Positions 40,759 to 49,536 of a stretch of DNA of 62,479 nt are shown here, piece after piece. Numbering within the stretch: position 1 is the stretch's first letter; each line of letters begins with the position of its first letter. The stretch covers positions 1 through 62,479 of the forward strand of contig VBBD01000007.1 of the NCBI GenBank assembly GCA_005882895.1, written 5' to 3'. A program made the translations under genes and the position numbers. The DNA is from Candidatus Bathyarchaeota archaeon (GTDB lineage: Archaea; Thermoproteota; Bathyarchaeia; 40CM-2-53-6). Below the pieces are notes generated by a model. The model did not search any database. It had not been told where the DNA came from and worked only from the letters and a program-made list of their open reading frames with translations.

Positions 40759-41790
40759 TCAGGCGTTTCTGGAGGGAATTTGCGGGGCGACGTTCGATCC
40801 GTCGATTCGTTGTAACGTGTCGACCAAGCGCATCGCGTATGCCCATTCGTTGTCATACCAGGCTAAGATGCGAACCATCCCACCAATAGTTTCGGTTGAG
40901 AGCCCATCTACAACCGCGGAATGAGGATCCTTCTTGTAATCAACGGACACTAACGGCTCGTGAGAGACTGTGAGAATTCCCCTCAAGTTTTCGGCCGCCG
41001 CCTGCTCGTACGCGTTGTTAACCTCGTTCCTGCTCACCTCGCCATCGCATTCGACGACGAGGTCTAGAAGCGACACCGTTGAGGTGGGCGCTCTTATTGC
41101 CGAGCAGGTAATTTTTCCTTTAAGTCGAGGGAGAATCTTGCCTATTGTCTGGCTGGCTCCAGTGCGAGTGGGTATGAGGGATTGGCCTGCTGCTCGGGCT
41201 CTTCGAAGATCCTCATGAGACCCGTCGAGCAATCTTTGATCGTTAGTGTAGGAATGGATTGTCGTGGCAAATCCGTGTTTGACCCTGAAATTATCGTCCA
41301 TGACCTTTAGAGTAGTCGCTAGACAGTTTGTGGTGCATGAGCCCATGGAAATGATCCTGTGGTGATTCGGGTCATACGTTTCCAAGTTACAGCCAGGTAT
41401 GAGAGTCACGTCGGCCTCTTCTGAAGGAGCGCTGACTAACACTGTATGGGCTCCGTTGGAGAGGTATGTCTTGAGCACTTCGCGCTGAAGTGGCTGTCCG
41501 GTGCTTTCAAGCACTATGTCGACTTCGAATTTTTCCCAGTCGATCTTTGATTGTATCGTTTCGCTGAGACACGGTGTCTTTTTCCCTGCGCACATAATGG
41601 TATCCAAGTCACAGCCAACATCAAGTGGCAGCGTTCCGTAGGTTGAGTCGTACTTCAGGAGATGAGCGAGTGTTCGTGGCGGAGAGGTTGAGTTTATCAC
41701 CGCGACTTCCATGTCAGAGTTTTGATTCTCCAAGAGCGCCCGGTAGAAGCACCTTCCGATCCGGCCAAAACCGTTGATGGCTACTCGCAA
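40759..41790 (-). CDS. Bacterial-type glyceraldehyde-3-phosphate/erythrose-4-phosphate dehydrogenase
   Basis: A 343-residue phosphorylating dehydrogenase of the bacterial/eukaryotic GAPDH class. Landmarks: 'VAINGFGRIGRCFYRALL', active site 'SMGSCTTNCLATTLK', 'HSYTNDQRLLDGSHEDLRRARAA', 'PTRTGASQTIGKILP' and 'WYDNEWAYAMR'. Archaea normally carry the distant type II enzyme. The second strand ends 'VINSTSPP', lacking the Asp that favours NAD, so NADP use is possible. 'SMGSC' instead of 'SNASC' is unusual. Erythrose-4-phosphate dehydrogenase is the main alternative. Confidence 0.85.
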   Translation of the reverse strand: MRVAINGFGRIGRCFYRALLENQNSDMEVAVINSTSPPRTLAHLLKYDSTYGTLPLDVGCDLDTIMCAGKKTPCLSETIQSKIDWEKFEVDIVLESTGQPLQREVLKTYLSNGAHTVLVSAPSEEADVTLIPGCNLETYDPNHHRIISMGSCTTNCLATTLKVMDDNFRVKHGFATTIHSYTNDQRLLDGSHEDLRRARAAGQSLIPTRTGASQTIGKILPRLKGKITCSAIRAPTSTVSLLDLVVECDGEVSRNEVNNAYEQAAAENLRGILTVSHEPLVSVDYKKDPHSAVVDGLSTETIGGMVRILAWYDNEWAYAMRLVDTLQRIDGSNVAPQIPSRNA

Positions 41791-42089
41791 CTAGCGGTTG
41801 GCCACCAGATTCATGATGATAGTCCAGGTGGCTCGGTGAACTCTTGCGGATGACTGGGGGTAGGTAGACCTCTGCAGGACGAATCTGCCTCATTTCTTCT
41901 GGTGGTTCTGTTGCGCGTTGAAGTATTTATTCAATCTTAGGTCTCTAACTACTATGAGGGCGGAAGATATCTCAAGATTTATTTGTCATTACAACGGTTG
42001 ATATCGGTGGTTCCTTTTAGGAAGGGTTAAAACTCGCGAGTCTGCAAGCCCTCCGCAAGGCGGAGTTAGGTACGAGCGGAGAAGCCATC
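41791..42089. other. Promoter region between GAPDH-like gene and glycan island
   Basis: This 299-bp divergent region holds a TATA-like gttaaaac (42026-42033) for the plus-strand aminotransferase operon. A hairpin CTCCGC-3-GCGGAG (42051-42065) falls in its likely 5' leader, and TTCCT-3-AGGAA (42011-42023) lies just before the TATA box. An AT-rich stretch near 41920-41940 (gtatttattcaatc) may serve the GAPDH-like gene. Confidence 0.45.
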
Positions 42090-43247
42090 TTGAGAACTTA
42101 TCCTGCAAACCAGGCTCAGGCGATCGTGCAAGCACGGCATGAGTTCAATATCGGGTTGATGAGGCCTGTTGTCGATGAGGAGATGATTGAGGCCGGTATT
42201 TCCGCGCTACGAAACGAGAGGCTCGTTATGGGCGAGAGTGTCTACAAGTTCGAGGAAGAGTTTGCACGGTACTGCGGCACGCGTTACGCGGTTTCGACAG
42301 CTTCAGGGACTGCTGCGCTACAAATTGCCTTCCAGTCGATAGGGATCCACGGTGACGATGAGATCTTGACAACTCCCTTTTCGTTTTTTGCAACCTCTAA
42401 CGCAATCATTCACGCAGCTGCGCAGCCGAGGTTTGCGGACGTTGAGGATTCCGGATTCAACTTGGATCCTGAAAACGCGTCTAAGAAAATCACCTCGAAG
42501 ACCCGAGCAGTTGAGCCGGTGCATCTCTACGGCCAGCCAGCACGAGTGGACGAATTCCTAGCAATGGCGGAAGACCGAGGTATCAGTATCGTTGAAGATT
42601 GTTGCCAGGCCCATGGTGCAGAGTATGATGGAAAGAAAGTTGGATCGCTTGGTCTAGCGGGATGTTTTTCTTTCTACTCTAGCAAGAACATGACCGTCGG
42701 CGGTGACGGTGGCATGATAACGACCAACGACAAGAATCTTGCCGATGCTGCTCGATCCTTCAGAGATTGCGGGAGGGCGTCCAAATACGAAATGTCCCGT
42801 GTCGGATATACATCGAGGCTGAATACTGTTAACGCCGCGATCGGCAGGGTCCAGCTTCGAAGGCTCGACAAGTGGAACAGTCTTAGAAGGGGAATTGCCA
42901 GCCTCTACCGGCGGGATCTCGAAGGCGTAGAAGGAATCACGCTCCCGCCCGAAGAGAATTCGAAAGAGGTCCCCGTGTACCACTTGTTCGTGATCAGAAG
43001 CGAGCACCGCGATCGAATCGCGAAGCGGCTCGAGGAGAAGGGAATAGAGTCTGCCATCCACTATCCCATTCCAATTCATCTCCAAGACTACTACCGGCGC
43101 CAGTATGGATTCTCAGAAGGATCCTTCCCCGTATCAGAGAAGCTTGCGAAAGAAGTTCTCAGCCTACCCATGCACCCGATGCTCTCAGAACAAGAGGTCA
43201 GTCTAGTCTCTCGAACAGTTCGAGAGGCTGTTCATCAGGACTCCTGA
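42090..43247 (+). CDS. DegT/DnrJ/EryC1/StrS family sugar aminotransferase (WbpE-like)
   Basis: A 385-residue PLP-dependent aminotransferase acting on nucleotide-linked keto sugars. The PLP Lys is in 'FSFYSSKNMTVGGDGGM'; other landmarks are 'STASGTAALQIAFQS', 'VEPVHLYGQPA' and 'VEDCCQAHGAEYDGKKVG'. TTG 42090 starts the reading. It is followed by a Gfo/Idh/MocA dehydrogenase and a hexapeptide N-acetyltransferase, the same trio as WbpE-WbpB-WbpD, which makes UDP-2,3-diacetamido-glucuronate. That sugar type occurs in archaeal N-glycans. Confidence 0.87.
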   Translation: MRTYPANQAQAIVQARHEFNIGLMRPVVDEEMIEAGISALRNERLVMGESVYKFEEEFARYCGTRYAVSTASGTAALQIAFQSIGIHGDDEILTTPFSFFATSNAIIHAAAQPRFADVEDSGFNLDPENASKKITSKTRAVEPVHLYGQPARVDEFLAMAEDRGISIVEDCCQAHGAEYDGKKVGSLGLAGCFSFYSSKNMTVGGDGGMITTNDKNLADAARSFRDCGRASKYEMSRVGYTSRLNTVNAAIGRVQLRRLDKWNSLRRGIASLYRRDLEGVEGITLPPEENSKEVPVYHLFVIRSEHRDRIAKRLEEKGIESAIHYPIPIHLQDYYRRQYGFSEGSFPVSEKLAKEVLSLPMHPMLSEQEVSLVSRTVREAVHQDS

Positions 43248-43269
43248 AACCACTAGGAAGGCTTGGAGC

Positions 43270-44274
43270 GTGGAACCTCTCAGAATCGCCGTCATCGGGG
43301 CGGGGTATTGGGGAAAGAAGGTCATCCGTGAGACTCTGGACGTTGGCAGGACTACAGGACGCGTCCAAGTTCACGCAGTGGTTGACAACTCCCCTACCAT
43401 GCTGTCCCACTGCCAGAATGAGTTTGGCCCCCTAGACTACAGGCTAGACTATCATGAGCTTCTCACAGACCCGAAACTGTCAGGGGTACACATCTGCTCC
43501 CCGAACGCGACCCACTTCGAAGTCGCCTCTGACTTCCTCAAAGCCGGAAAGAATGTTCTAGTTGAAAAGCCGCTTACTCTAAGATCGAAAGAGGCGTATC
43601 AGCTAGTGCAGCTGGCGAAGGACAATAATCTCGTCCTCTGCACGGGCCATATTCACAGGTTCAACAATGGTGTCAGGGAGCTAAGAAGAGCCCTCTCCAG
43701 CGGCGTCCTCGGCGATCTCTACTACCTCAGATTCGTCTGGACAGGTTTCCTGCCTCCCCAAGGATTCCGGGAAGTCATCACGGACCTTGCGCCGCATCCG
43801 TTCGATATTTGCAATTACCTTTTGGACATGTGGCCTAACAAGGTTACTTGCAGGGGTAAAGGATACAGGACAAAGGAGAACGAGGAAATGGCTTTCATAA
43901 CAGCAGAGCACTCAGGAGAGCTTACCGCGCAAGTCGAGGTTAGCTGGTTGAGTAGAGAGAAGCGGAGAGAGGTAACTGTGGTCGGGAGTAAGGCGGAAGC
44001 GTACTTGGATTGCTCTGACCAGAAAGGCGTTCTCCGGACTGCAGAGGGTACCCAGCAGATATCGATCACGCCTAGCAACACCTTGAGGGAAGAGGTCGAA
44101 CACTTCCTGAATTGTATAACCAGCCATCAAGACTCCAAACCCTTTTCCAACCAGTCAGACGGGGTCCTAGGGGCCCGGGTAGTCAGCGTCCTGGAATCTG
44201 CACGTGAATCTATCCGTCAGGAGCGCACGATGCAGATTCAGATGCCTACTGCCGAGGAGATCCCTGCAAAGTGA
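43270..44274 (+). CDS. Gfo/Idh/MocA family dehydrogenase (WbpB-like)
   Basis: A 334-residue oxidoreductase. The Rossmann motif is 'RIAVIGAGYWGKKVIRETL', the Lys of 'VLVEKPLTLRSKEA' is catalytic in the family, and 'DLAPHPFDICNYLL' carries the substrate-site His/Asp. As the second gene of the WbpE-WbpB-WbpD-like trio it should oxidise the 3-OH of UDP-GlcNAcA to the 3-keto form for transamination. GTG 43270; the stop overlaps the next gene's GTG as GTGA. GC matches its neighbours, unlike the oxidoreductase at 8320. Confidence 0.87.
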   Translation: MEPLRIAVIGAGYWGKKVIRETLDVGRTTGRVQVHAVVDNSPTMLSHCQNEFGPLDYRLDYHELLTDPKLSGVHICSPNATHFEVASDFLKAGKNVLVEKPLTLRSKEAYQLVQLAKDNNLVLCTGHIHRFNNGVRELRRALSSGVLGDLYYLRFVWTGFLPPQGFREVITDLAPHPFDICNYLLDMWPNKVTCRGKGYRTKENEEMAFITAEHSGELTAQVEVSWLSREKRREVTVVGSKAEAYLDCSDQKGVLRTAEGTQQISITPSNTLREEVEHFLNCITSHQDSKPFSNQSDGVLGARVVSVLESARESIRQERTMQIQMPTAEEIPAK

Positions 44275-44735
44275 GGAGCAGCTCGAAATATTCCGTTATC
44301 AAGAAATCTAGGATCGGGAAAGACTCCCGAGTCTACGACCAGGTAAACCTTTACGGCTGCACGATTGGCAAGAACACGAAAATAGACGCTTACGTTTACA
44401 TCGAAGAAGGCGTCACTATAGGGGATAATTGTAAGGTCAGACCGTTTGTTTTCATCCCGACCGGAGTAACGATAGAGGACAGTGTCTTCATCGGGCCCAA
44501 CGTCACTTTTACCAATGACAAATATCCCAGGAGCAGCGGTGACTGGTCTCTGCTCAAGACCCGGATCAAAAGATTCGTGTCCATAGGAGCTGGGTCCACC
44601 ATAAACCCAGGAGTAACCATCGGCGAGAACGCCCTCATCGGGTCCGGCTCCGTGGTTACAAAAGACATCCCCAGCAACGCAGTTGCAGTCGGTAATCCAG
44701 CCCGGGTCGTCGGCCAGAGAGAACCGCACAGGTAA
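44271..44735 (+). CDS. Hexapeptide-repeat N-acetyltransferase (WbpD-like)
   Basis: A 154-residue left-handed beta-helix protein built of imperfect hexapeptides ('IGKNTKIDAYVYIEEGVTIGDN', 'VFIGPNVTFTNDKYPRS', 'INPGVTIGENALIGSGSVVTKDIP' in parts). 'FTNDKYPR' is characteristic of WbpD/WlbB-type UDP-2-acetamido-3-amino-glucuronate N-acetyltransferases. It is the third enzyme of the diacetamido-uronate trio. GTG 44271 overlaps the previous stop. Confidence 0.87.
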   Translation: MRSSSKYSVIKKSRIGKDSRVYDQVNLYGCTIGKNTKIDAYVYIEEGVTIGDNCKVRPFVFIPTGVTIEDSVFIGPNVTFTNDKYPRSSGDWSLLKTRIKRFVSIGAGSTINPGVTIGENALIGSGSVVTKDIPSNAVAVGNPARVVGQREPHR

Positions 44736-44791
44736 GGGACTCGCTTTCGAAAACTCTTGCGATAATTCCAATCTACAGCGAAGCCCCGTCA

Positions 44792-45475
44792 GTGGGAACG
44801 GTCCTAGAGAGATTCGGGCCGGGCGTCGTTGACGAGATTTGTCTAGTCGCTGACAGCCCATCGCCCAGGACGCTGAAGCGGATCGAAGAAGCGCGCCGAA
44901 GCATCGATGTTCCAGTATACTTGATCCATAATCCTGAGAGGAAGGGAATCGGTTACGCTATCAGGCAGGGATACAGTTACGCCCTCGATAACAAGTTTGA
45001 CCTGATTGTGGTGATGGCTGGGAATGGGAAAGATGATCCTAGGGAAATTCCTAGGCTGACCGCACCGATACTGAAAGAGGGGACGGACTACGTCCAAGGA
45101 TCTCGGTTCCTCCCCGGAGGACGACGGAAAAAGAATCCGTTCCTCAGAAGCATCTTCACCCGCCTGTTTCCGGTCATCTGGACTTCGATGACCGGTGTCC
45201 ACTGTACGGAGGTTACGAACGGATTCAGAGCCTATAGATCCTCGATTCTAAAAGACCCCCGGATCAACGTATGGCAGAGCTGGCTTGACAACTACGAGCT
45301 GGAGTATTATCTGCACTACAAGGCTCTCACACTAGGCTACAAGTTTGCAGAACGGCCGGTCTCAAAAGACTATACGGAAATCAGGAAGGGAAAATACTCA
45401 CACATTTCTCCCCTCAAAGACTGGTGGCAGATAGTTGGGCCCGTATTCATGTTGAAACTCGGGGTCAAAAAATAG
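44792..45475 (+). CDS. Glycosyltransferase family 2 (start uncertain)
   Basis: Family 2 glycosyltransferase, 227 residues from GTG 44792. Landmarks are 'KGIGYAIRQGYSYAL', the DxD-like 'VMAGNGKDDP', 'YVQGSRFLPGGR' and 'VTNGFRAYRS'. The normal first strand of the GT-A fold lies upstream in frame as 'TLAIIPIYSEAPS', yet no ATG, GTG or TTG precedes it after the previous gene. Either an unusual start codon is used (for example ATA 44762 or ATT 44765) or the gene has lost its start. Acceptor unknown; dolichyl-phosphate-sugar synthase-like enzymes are relatives. Confidence 0.8.
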   Translation: MGTVLERFGPGVVDEICLVADSPSPRTLKRIEEARRSIDVPVYLIHNPERKGIGYAIRQGYSYALDNKFDLIVVMAGNGKDDPREIPRLTAPILKEGTDYVQGSRFLPGGRRKKNPFLRSIFTRLFPVIWTSMTGVHCTEVTNGFRAYRSSILKDPRINVWQSWLDNYELEYYLHYKALTLGYKFAERPVSKDYTEIRKGKYSHISPLKDWWQIVGPVFMLKLGVKK

Positions 45476-45477
45476 CC

Positions 45478-47070
45478 TTGGAACCGGCTATCGCTCAAGG
45501 CATAGTCCTGAGAGGCAACCAGGACAGAGACGTTCGAGTCTTGCGAGAATATGCTGAATTCTGGAAAATACCGTACGTTGTCGATCCTCTCCGTGAAGAG
45601 AACCAGATTCTCGTCTCGTCTGGGATGATACCGCGGACCGAAGTAAGGAACAGTGCAAGTGTCATCATTTTCCCATCGGGACCGGAAGACTCCAAAGATA
45701 TTGCGAAAGAATACGGCCTTACGTTCCATACTAGGGACACCCTGCTTCGACTTCCAGTTAGTCCCGACGTCTCCGTTGCAATAAGAACCAGAGTGAACGA
45801 GTTCTCAGGAGCCGGCATCGAGCCAGTGATCAGCGATGGCAAAACAGCAGTGTTGTCCAAGATCCGCGATACACGCATTCACATATCATCGGTGGATCTG
45901 GTCTCCGAGTACGAGAGACTGGTAACCGGGGGATTAGAGGAAGCTCCGAGCAGAAAATTCCGACTTGTGACAAAGTTTCCATTCTCGTATCGAGCGATAC
46001 CGTCTTTCATCAGGAATCGAGCATTCAGAACCCCCGATGCTGTCACGGAATTCACGGAGGACAAGCTTTCCCCTGTTGAATGCCTTCGGGCTGTCTTTCT
46101 GGCAAGCCTAGTTGTCGCGGCAGGACTTGCAATACCGCGGATAGCCTTCTGGCGGAAGGGAAAATCCCACGCTCTGGCGATCACCCACGATGTGGAGACG
46201 AGACTGGGCCTTGATGAGGGCGCGGGAAGATGCGCGGACATAGAGTCTAAGCTCGGGGTCCGTTCGACCTGGAACATTCCCAGCGAACGATATCCCCTCT
46301 CATCCCAACTACTGATCTGCCTTGCAAGTACGGGGGAAGTTGGGGGGCACGATACGAAACATGATGGCCGGCTGATTTTCGAGAGCTTTGAGAACAAGGT
46401 GGAAAGGGTCGGCAGGTGCAAATCCCGACTTGAATCCCTCTGCAAAAAGGAGGTTCGAGGGTTCAGGTCCCCTCTACTCCAGCATGGACGAGAACTACTA
46501 GGCGCGCTGGGAAAGGCAGGGTACATGTACGATTCATCCGTTCCAAGCTGGGAACCTCTCTCGCCCACATCCCTCAGGCCACATGGGGTCGGAACTGTCT
46601 TCCCATTCTTCATCTCGGGGATGTTAGAGATCCCTGTTTCTCTACCTCAGGACCACCAGCTCATCAGGGTGAGCGGTCTCGCCACTTCGGAGGCTGTTGA
46701 GGAGCTCTTTCGGATTTCGCGATGGATCCACGGTGTCGGTGGCGCGTGTGTATTACTAGTTCACCCGGATTACGAGTTTGGCCGGCCCGAGAATGCGGAG
46801 GAGTACTATCGCCTTCTCGACAGGTTCAGGTCTGATCCCGAGTGCGAGGTTCTAACGCTAGGGGAATTGGCGCAGTGGTGGATTCATCGGGCCAACTCCC
46901 GCATCGAGACGCGCAACGGGAACGTGTCCATCCAGTATGGGGATAGGGACCGGCCTGGCGATCTTGAACTTGAGATAGTGACTGGGTACGGTAGTGATGG
47001 ATTCAAGGTTTCCCGCCTCGACAGCCCAGAAATAGTCCCGCTCCGTGAGCACACTTTCAGGGGGGAATAG
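45478..47070 (+). CDS. Polysaccharide deacetylase family protein with N-terminal extension
   Basis: About 530 residues. Residues 1-210 form an alpha/beta region of unknown family. The second part is NodB-like, with 'LAITHDVET' (metal Asp), 'VGGHDTKHDG' (His-x4-His-like), 'VRGFRSPLLQHG' and 'LLVHPDYEFG'. It should remove acetyl groups from a sugar polymer or lipid-linked precursor. TTG 45478, 2 nt after the preceding stop, is preferred to the ORF start 45424, which lies inside that gene. Confidence 0.75.
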   Translation: MEPAIAQGIVLRGNQDRDVRVLREYAEFWKIPYVVDPLREENQILVSSGMIPRTEVRNSASVIIFPSGPEDSKDIAKEYGLTFHTRDTLLRLPVSPDVSVAIRTRVNEFSGAGIEPVISDGKTAVLSKIRDTRIHISSVDLVSEYERLVTGGLEEAPSRKFRLVTKFPFSYRAIPSFIRNRAFRTPDAVTEFTEDKLSPVECLRAVFLASLVVAAGLAIPRIAFWRKGKSHALAITHDVETRLGLDEGAGRCADIESKLGVRSTWNIPSERYPLSSQLLICLASTGEVGGHDTKHDGRLIFESFENKVERVGRCKSRLESLCKKEVRGFRSPLLQHGRELLGALGKAGYMYDSSVPSWEPLSPTSLRPHGVGTVFPFFISGMLEIPVSLPQDHQLIRVSGLATSEAVEELFRISRWIHGVGGACVLLVHPDYEFGRPENAEEYYRLLDRFRSDPECEVLTLGELAQWWIHRANSRIETRNGNVSIQYGDRDRPGDLELEIVTGYGSDGFKVSRLDSPEIVPLREHTFRGE

Positions 47071-47153
47071 TCTTCCTGATCGACTCCGTCCTCATTGCCT
47101 GGATTCTCATAGGCCTCGTCCATATCGGGATTCCTCTCGCATACTTCGGCGTA

Positions 47154-48218
47154 ATGGGGAGATTGGCCTCTTCGAGAGGTTATGGCCTTAACCTCTCCAA
47201 GGAATGGGAGCCAACTGTCAGCATCATCGTCCCAACATACAACGAGAGTCCTGTGGTTGAGAAGAAGCTCCGCAACCTCGCCGAGATCGATTATCCAAGG
47301 GAAAAGGTCGAGCTTATCGTGGTTGACAGCGCTTCGTCTGACGGGACCGCTCAGCAAGCCCGGAAGGCCTTCGAGGAAATGGGCTTCAACGGAGTTGTGT
47401 TGGAGGAAACAGAGCGGAAAGGTAAGGCGTCGGGTCTCAACACAGGTTTGAAGCGCGCTTCAGGAGAGCTCGTCTGTATCAGTGACGCTGAGTGCTTGTG
47501 GAACCAGGAGACTCTGCGAAACGCCGTAAAGTATCTCTCGGATCCTTCAGTCGGCTCTGTCTCGGGAGTTCACGCTAGCCAAGCGCTGGGGTCTAGTCTG
47601 CCGGTCAGCATGGAGAATTCCTACAGGTCGATCTATCGCGCGGTGAGAATTGGCGAGTCCAAAGTTCACAGCACTCCCGTCGCTGAGGGGGAGATTCAGC
47701 TCTTTCGTCGGGCGGATATGCCGAGTTTTAACACTCGGATCGGAGGGGATGACACGGATGCTGCCTTGGCAATGGTGGAGAAAGGGCTTCGCGCGATCAG
47801 CGCTGAGGACGTGGTTTTCTTCGAGCCTACCCCCAGCGTTTGGGGCGCTCGGTTCAGGCAGAAGATACGGCGAGGCCAGCACGTGATCCAGGCATTTCTT
47901 GGTCATCGACGCCTGTTCACCGGAAGGTCGACTCCCGCGGGAATCATCTTTCCGATGGAGTTTTTCCTGTACGCTGTCAACCCGGTTCTCTTTGTCCCAT
48001 TTGCGGCGTTGACGATCTGGGTAGTCGCGATCTTTCCACTGGTTCTCTACATGGCATTAGCTGGGCTAGCTGTGATAATCTTGGTTCCTAGTCTCAGGCG
48101 GATGGGAGCGACGTACCTAACTAACAACGTGATCATGCTGGCCGCCCTGTATCAGGAGGCGCGGGGGAACAAACAGCTGACATGGGAAAAGATCGAAGAA
48201 AACCGGCTGGGTCAATGA
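47154..48218 (+). CDS. Membrane glycosyltransferase family 2
   Basis: A 354-residue processive-type GT2. Catalytic motifs: 'VSIIVPTYNESPVV', 'VVDSASSDGT', 'CISDAECLW' (DxD position), 'IGGDDTDAAL' and 'RFRQKIRRGQHVIQ' (QxxRW-like). The C-terminal membrane helices are 'VNPVLFVPFAALTIWVVAIFPLVLY' and the next. Upstream of ATG 47154 the same frame encodes a clear hydrophobic helix ('LIDSVLIAWILIGLVHIGIP') with a CTG at 47076 and GGGGGG before it, so the true start may be there. Confidence 0.85.
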   Translation: MGRLASSRGYGLNLSKEWEPTVSIIVPTYNESPVVEKKLRNLAEIDYPREKVELIVVDSASSDGTAQQARKAFEEMGFNGVVLEETERKGKASGLNTGLKRASGELVCISDAECLWNQETLRNAVKYLSDPSVGSVSGVHASQALGSSLPVSMENSYRSIYRAVRIGESKVHSTPVAEGEIQLFRRADMPSFNTRIGGDDTDAALAMVEKGLRAISAEDVVFFEPTPSVWGARFRQKIRRGQHVIQAFLGHRRLFTGRSTPAGIIFPMEFFLYAVNPVLFVPFAALTIWVVAIFPLVLYMALAGLAVIILVPSLRRMGATYLTNNVIMLAALYQEARGNKQLTWEKIEENRLGQ

Positions 48219-48412
48219 ACGACTCAGTTTTGAGGTTGGGCCCGCGCCCCGTATCGGCAAGTGATTTCAAATTCAGGCATATTACCAAATGCACCTTTGG
48301 ATATAGGACTATACATTGGTATTCGGTTAGATTTTTGTTTCCATTCGCATTTCGTTTCAGAGTTTATTACTGCCTCAACTCCTCCATTATGGTTTAGGGT
48401 CCAGAGGGCGTC

Positions 48413-49522
48413 ATGGAGAGCATAACGTATGTGAGTCCCCGATATCCTCCGTATATTGGAGGGGTGGAGACTCATGTCTCAGAGCTCACCACAAGGGCAT
48501 CTGGCCGGTTTCGCAGGGTTTCTGTTGTGACCACAGACCCCTCAGGGGGCCTTCCCTCGACCCAGAGCCTAGGGAATGGTTCGACGATATTCAGAGTGAG
48601 ATCCTTCGCACCGGGGGGAAACTATCATTTTCCAATGTCGGCGAGTTTTGTCAAGATCCTTCGATCTTGTCGTTCGCGTATTCTCCACTTGCATAGCATA
48701 CACGATGTTCCAGGTCCACTAGCGGCAATCCTTGAAAGCAAGAGTGGTAGCTCGATTGTCTTCACTCCTCATTTTCATGGAAAATTCAGTTCTAGCCTTG
48801 GAGAGCTATTCTTCGAAGCATCTCGGCCGGTGTTGGGCATGGTCATGGACCGGGTGGATTGTCTGATCTGCGTGTCGGAGTTCGAAGCGGGAATAATGGG
48901 CGAGGCCTTTCCCAGTGCGGCGCGCAAGATTACCGTGATACCTAACGGTGTGGACTCTAGACTTCTCTCTCGGTATTCATGGTATCCGCCTGCGTCTCCC
49001 AGAATCCTTTTCGTTGGCCGGTTGGAGAAGTACAAGAATGTGGACAAGATCTTGACGGCGTTCGCCGTCTTGAAGGAAAAGCACCCTTCTCTCAAGCTCA
49101 CTGTCGTGGGGAGAGGACCGGTCAAGGAAGAACTCTTGTCCCAAGCGGAGCATCTCAAGCTAGGTTCGAGCGTGGAATGGCTGGAGGGGTTGACGAAACC
49201 GGAGCTATACGAACTCTACCAGTCGAGCACCGTGTTTGTTCTACCATCCTATCTTGAGGCTTATGGGATAGTGGTCGCTGAGGCCGTGGCTGTTGGCACC
49301 CCTGCCATAGTGGCGAACTCCTCCGCCTTATCCGAGTTTGTAACGGCCGGATTGGCTACGGCTGTTGAGCCTCCGGTCGAGATGGAGAAATTGGTCAATG
49401 CAATGTCCCTGGTTCTGGAGGATCCGAAATCATACTCGGCTAGGAAAAGAAGCTCTGACATGATTCTGTCATGGGATGACGTGGCAGCGAAGACCTTCGA
49501 AACGTACCAGTCCCTTCTTTGA
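48413..49522 (+). CDS. Glycosyltransferase family 4 (GT-B)
   Basis: A 369-residue retaining glycosyltransferase. Landmarks are 'SPRYPPYIGGVETHVSEL' at the N-terminus, 'ICVSEFEAGIM', 'VIPNGVD', 'ILFVGRLEKYKNVDKIL', 'KLTVVGRGPVKEELL' and the donor-site E-x7-E region 'PSYLEAYGIVVAEAVAVGTP'. It follows a 194-bp AT-richer gap with a possible TATA (ggatatagg, about 48297), suggesting a second transcription unit in the glycan island. Confidence 0.92.
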   Translation: MESITYVSPRYPPYIGGVETHVSELTTRASGRFRRVSVVTTDPSGGLPSTQSLGNGSTIFRVRSFAPGGNYHFPMSASFVKILRSCRSRILHLHSIHDVPGPLAAILESKSGSSIVFTPHFHGKFSSSLGELFFEASRPVLGMVMDRVDCLICVSEFEAGIMGEAFPSAARKITVIPNGVDSRLLSRYSWYPPASPRILFVGRLEKYKNVDKILTAFAVLKEKHPSLKLTVVGRGPVKEELLSQAEHLKLGSSVEWLEGLTKPELYELYQSSTVFVLPSYLEAYGIVVAEAVAVGTPAIVANSSALSEFVTAGLATAVEPPVEMEKLVNAMSLVLEDPKSYSARKRSSDMILSWDDVAAKTFETYQSLL

Positions 49523-49536
49523 GAGAGGTGAATCAT

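Noticed and set aside
40718-40924. 68-aa plus-strand ORF at the 3' end of the GAPDH-like gene
   Set aside because: Lies almost wholly antisense to the conserved C-terminal part of the dehydrogenase and has no recognisable features.
48182-48397. 71-aa ORF between the membrane GT2 and the GT4 gene
   Set aside because: It starts inside the GT2 gene and runs through an AT-rich promoter-like gap; composition is not coding-like.
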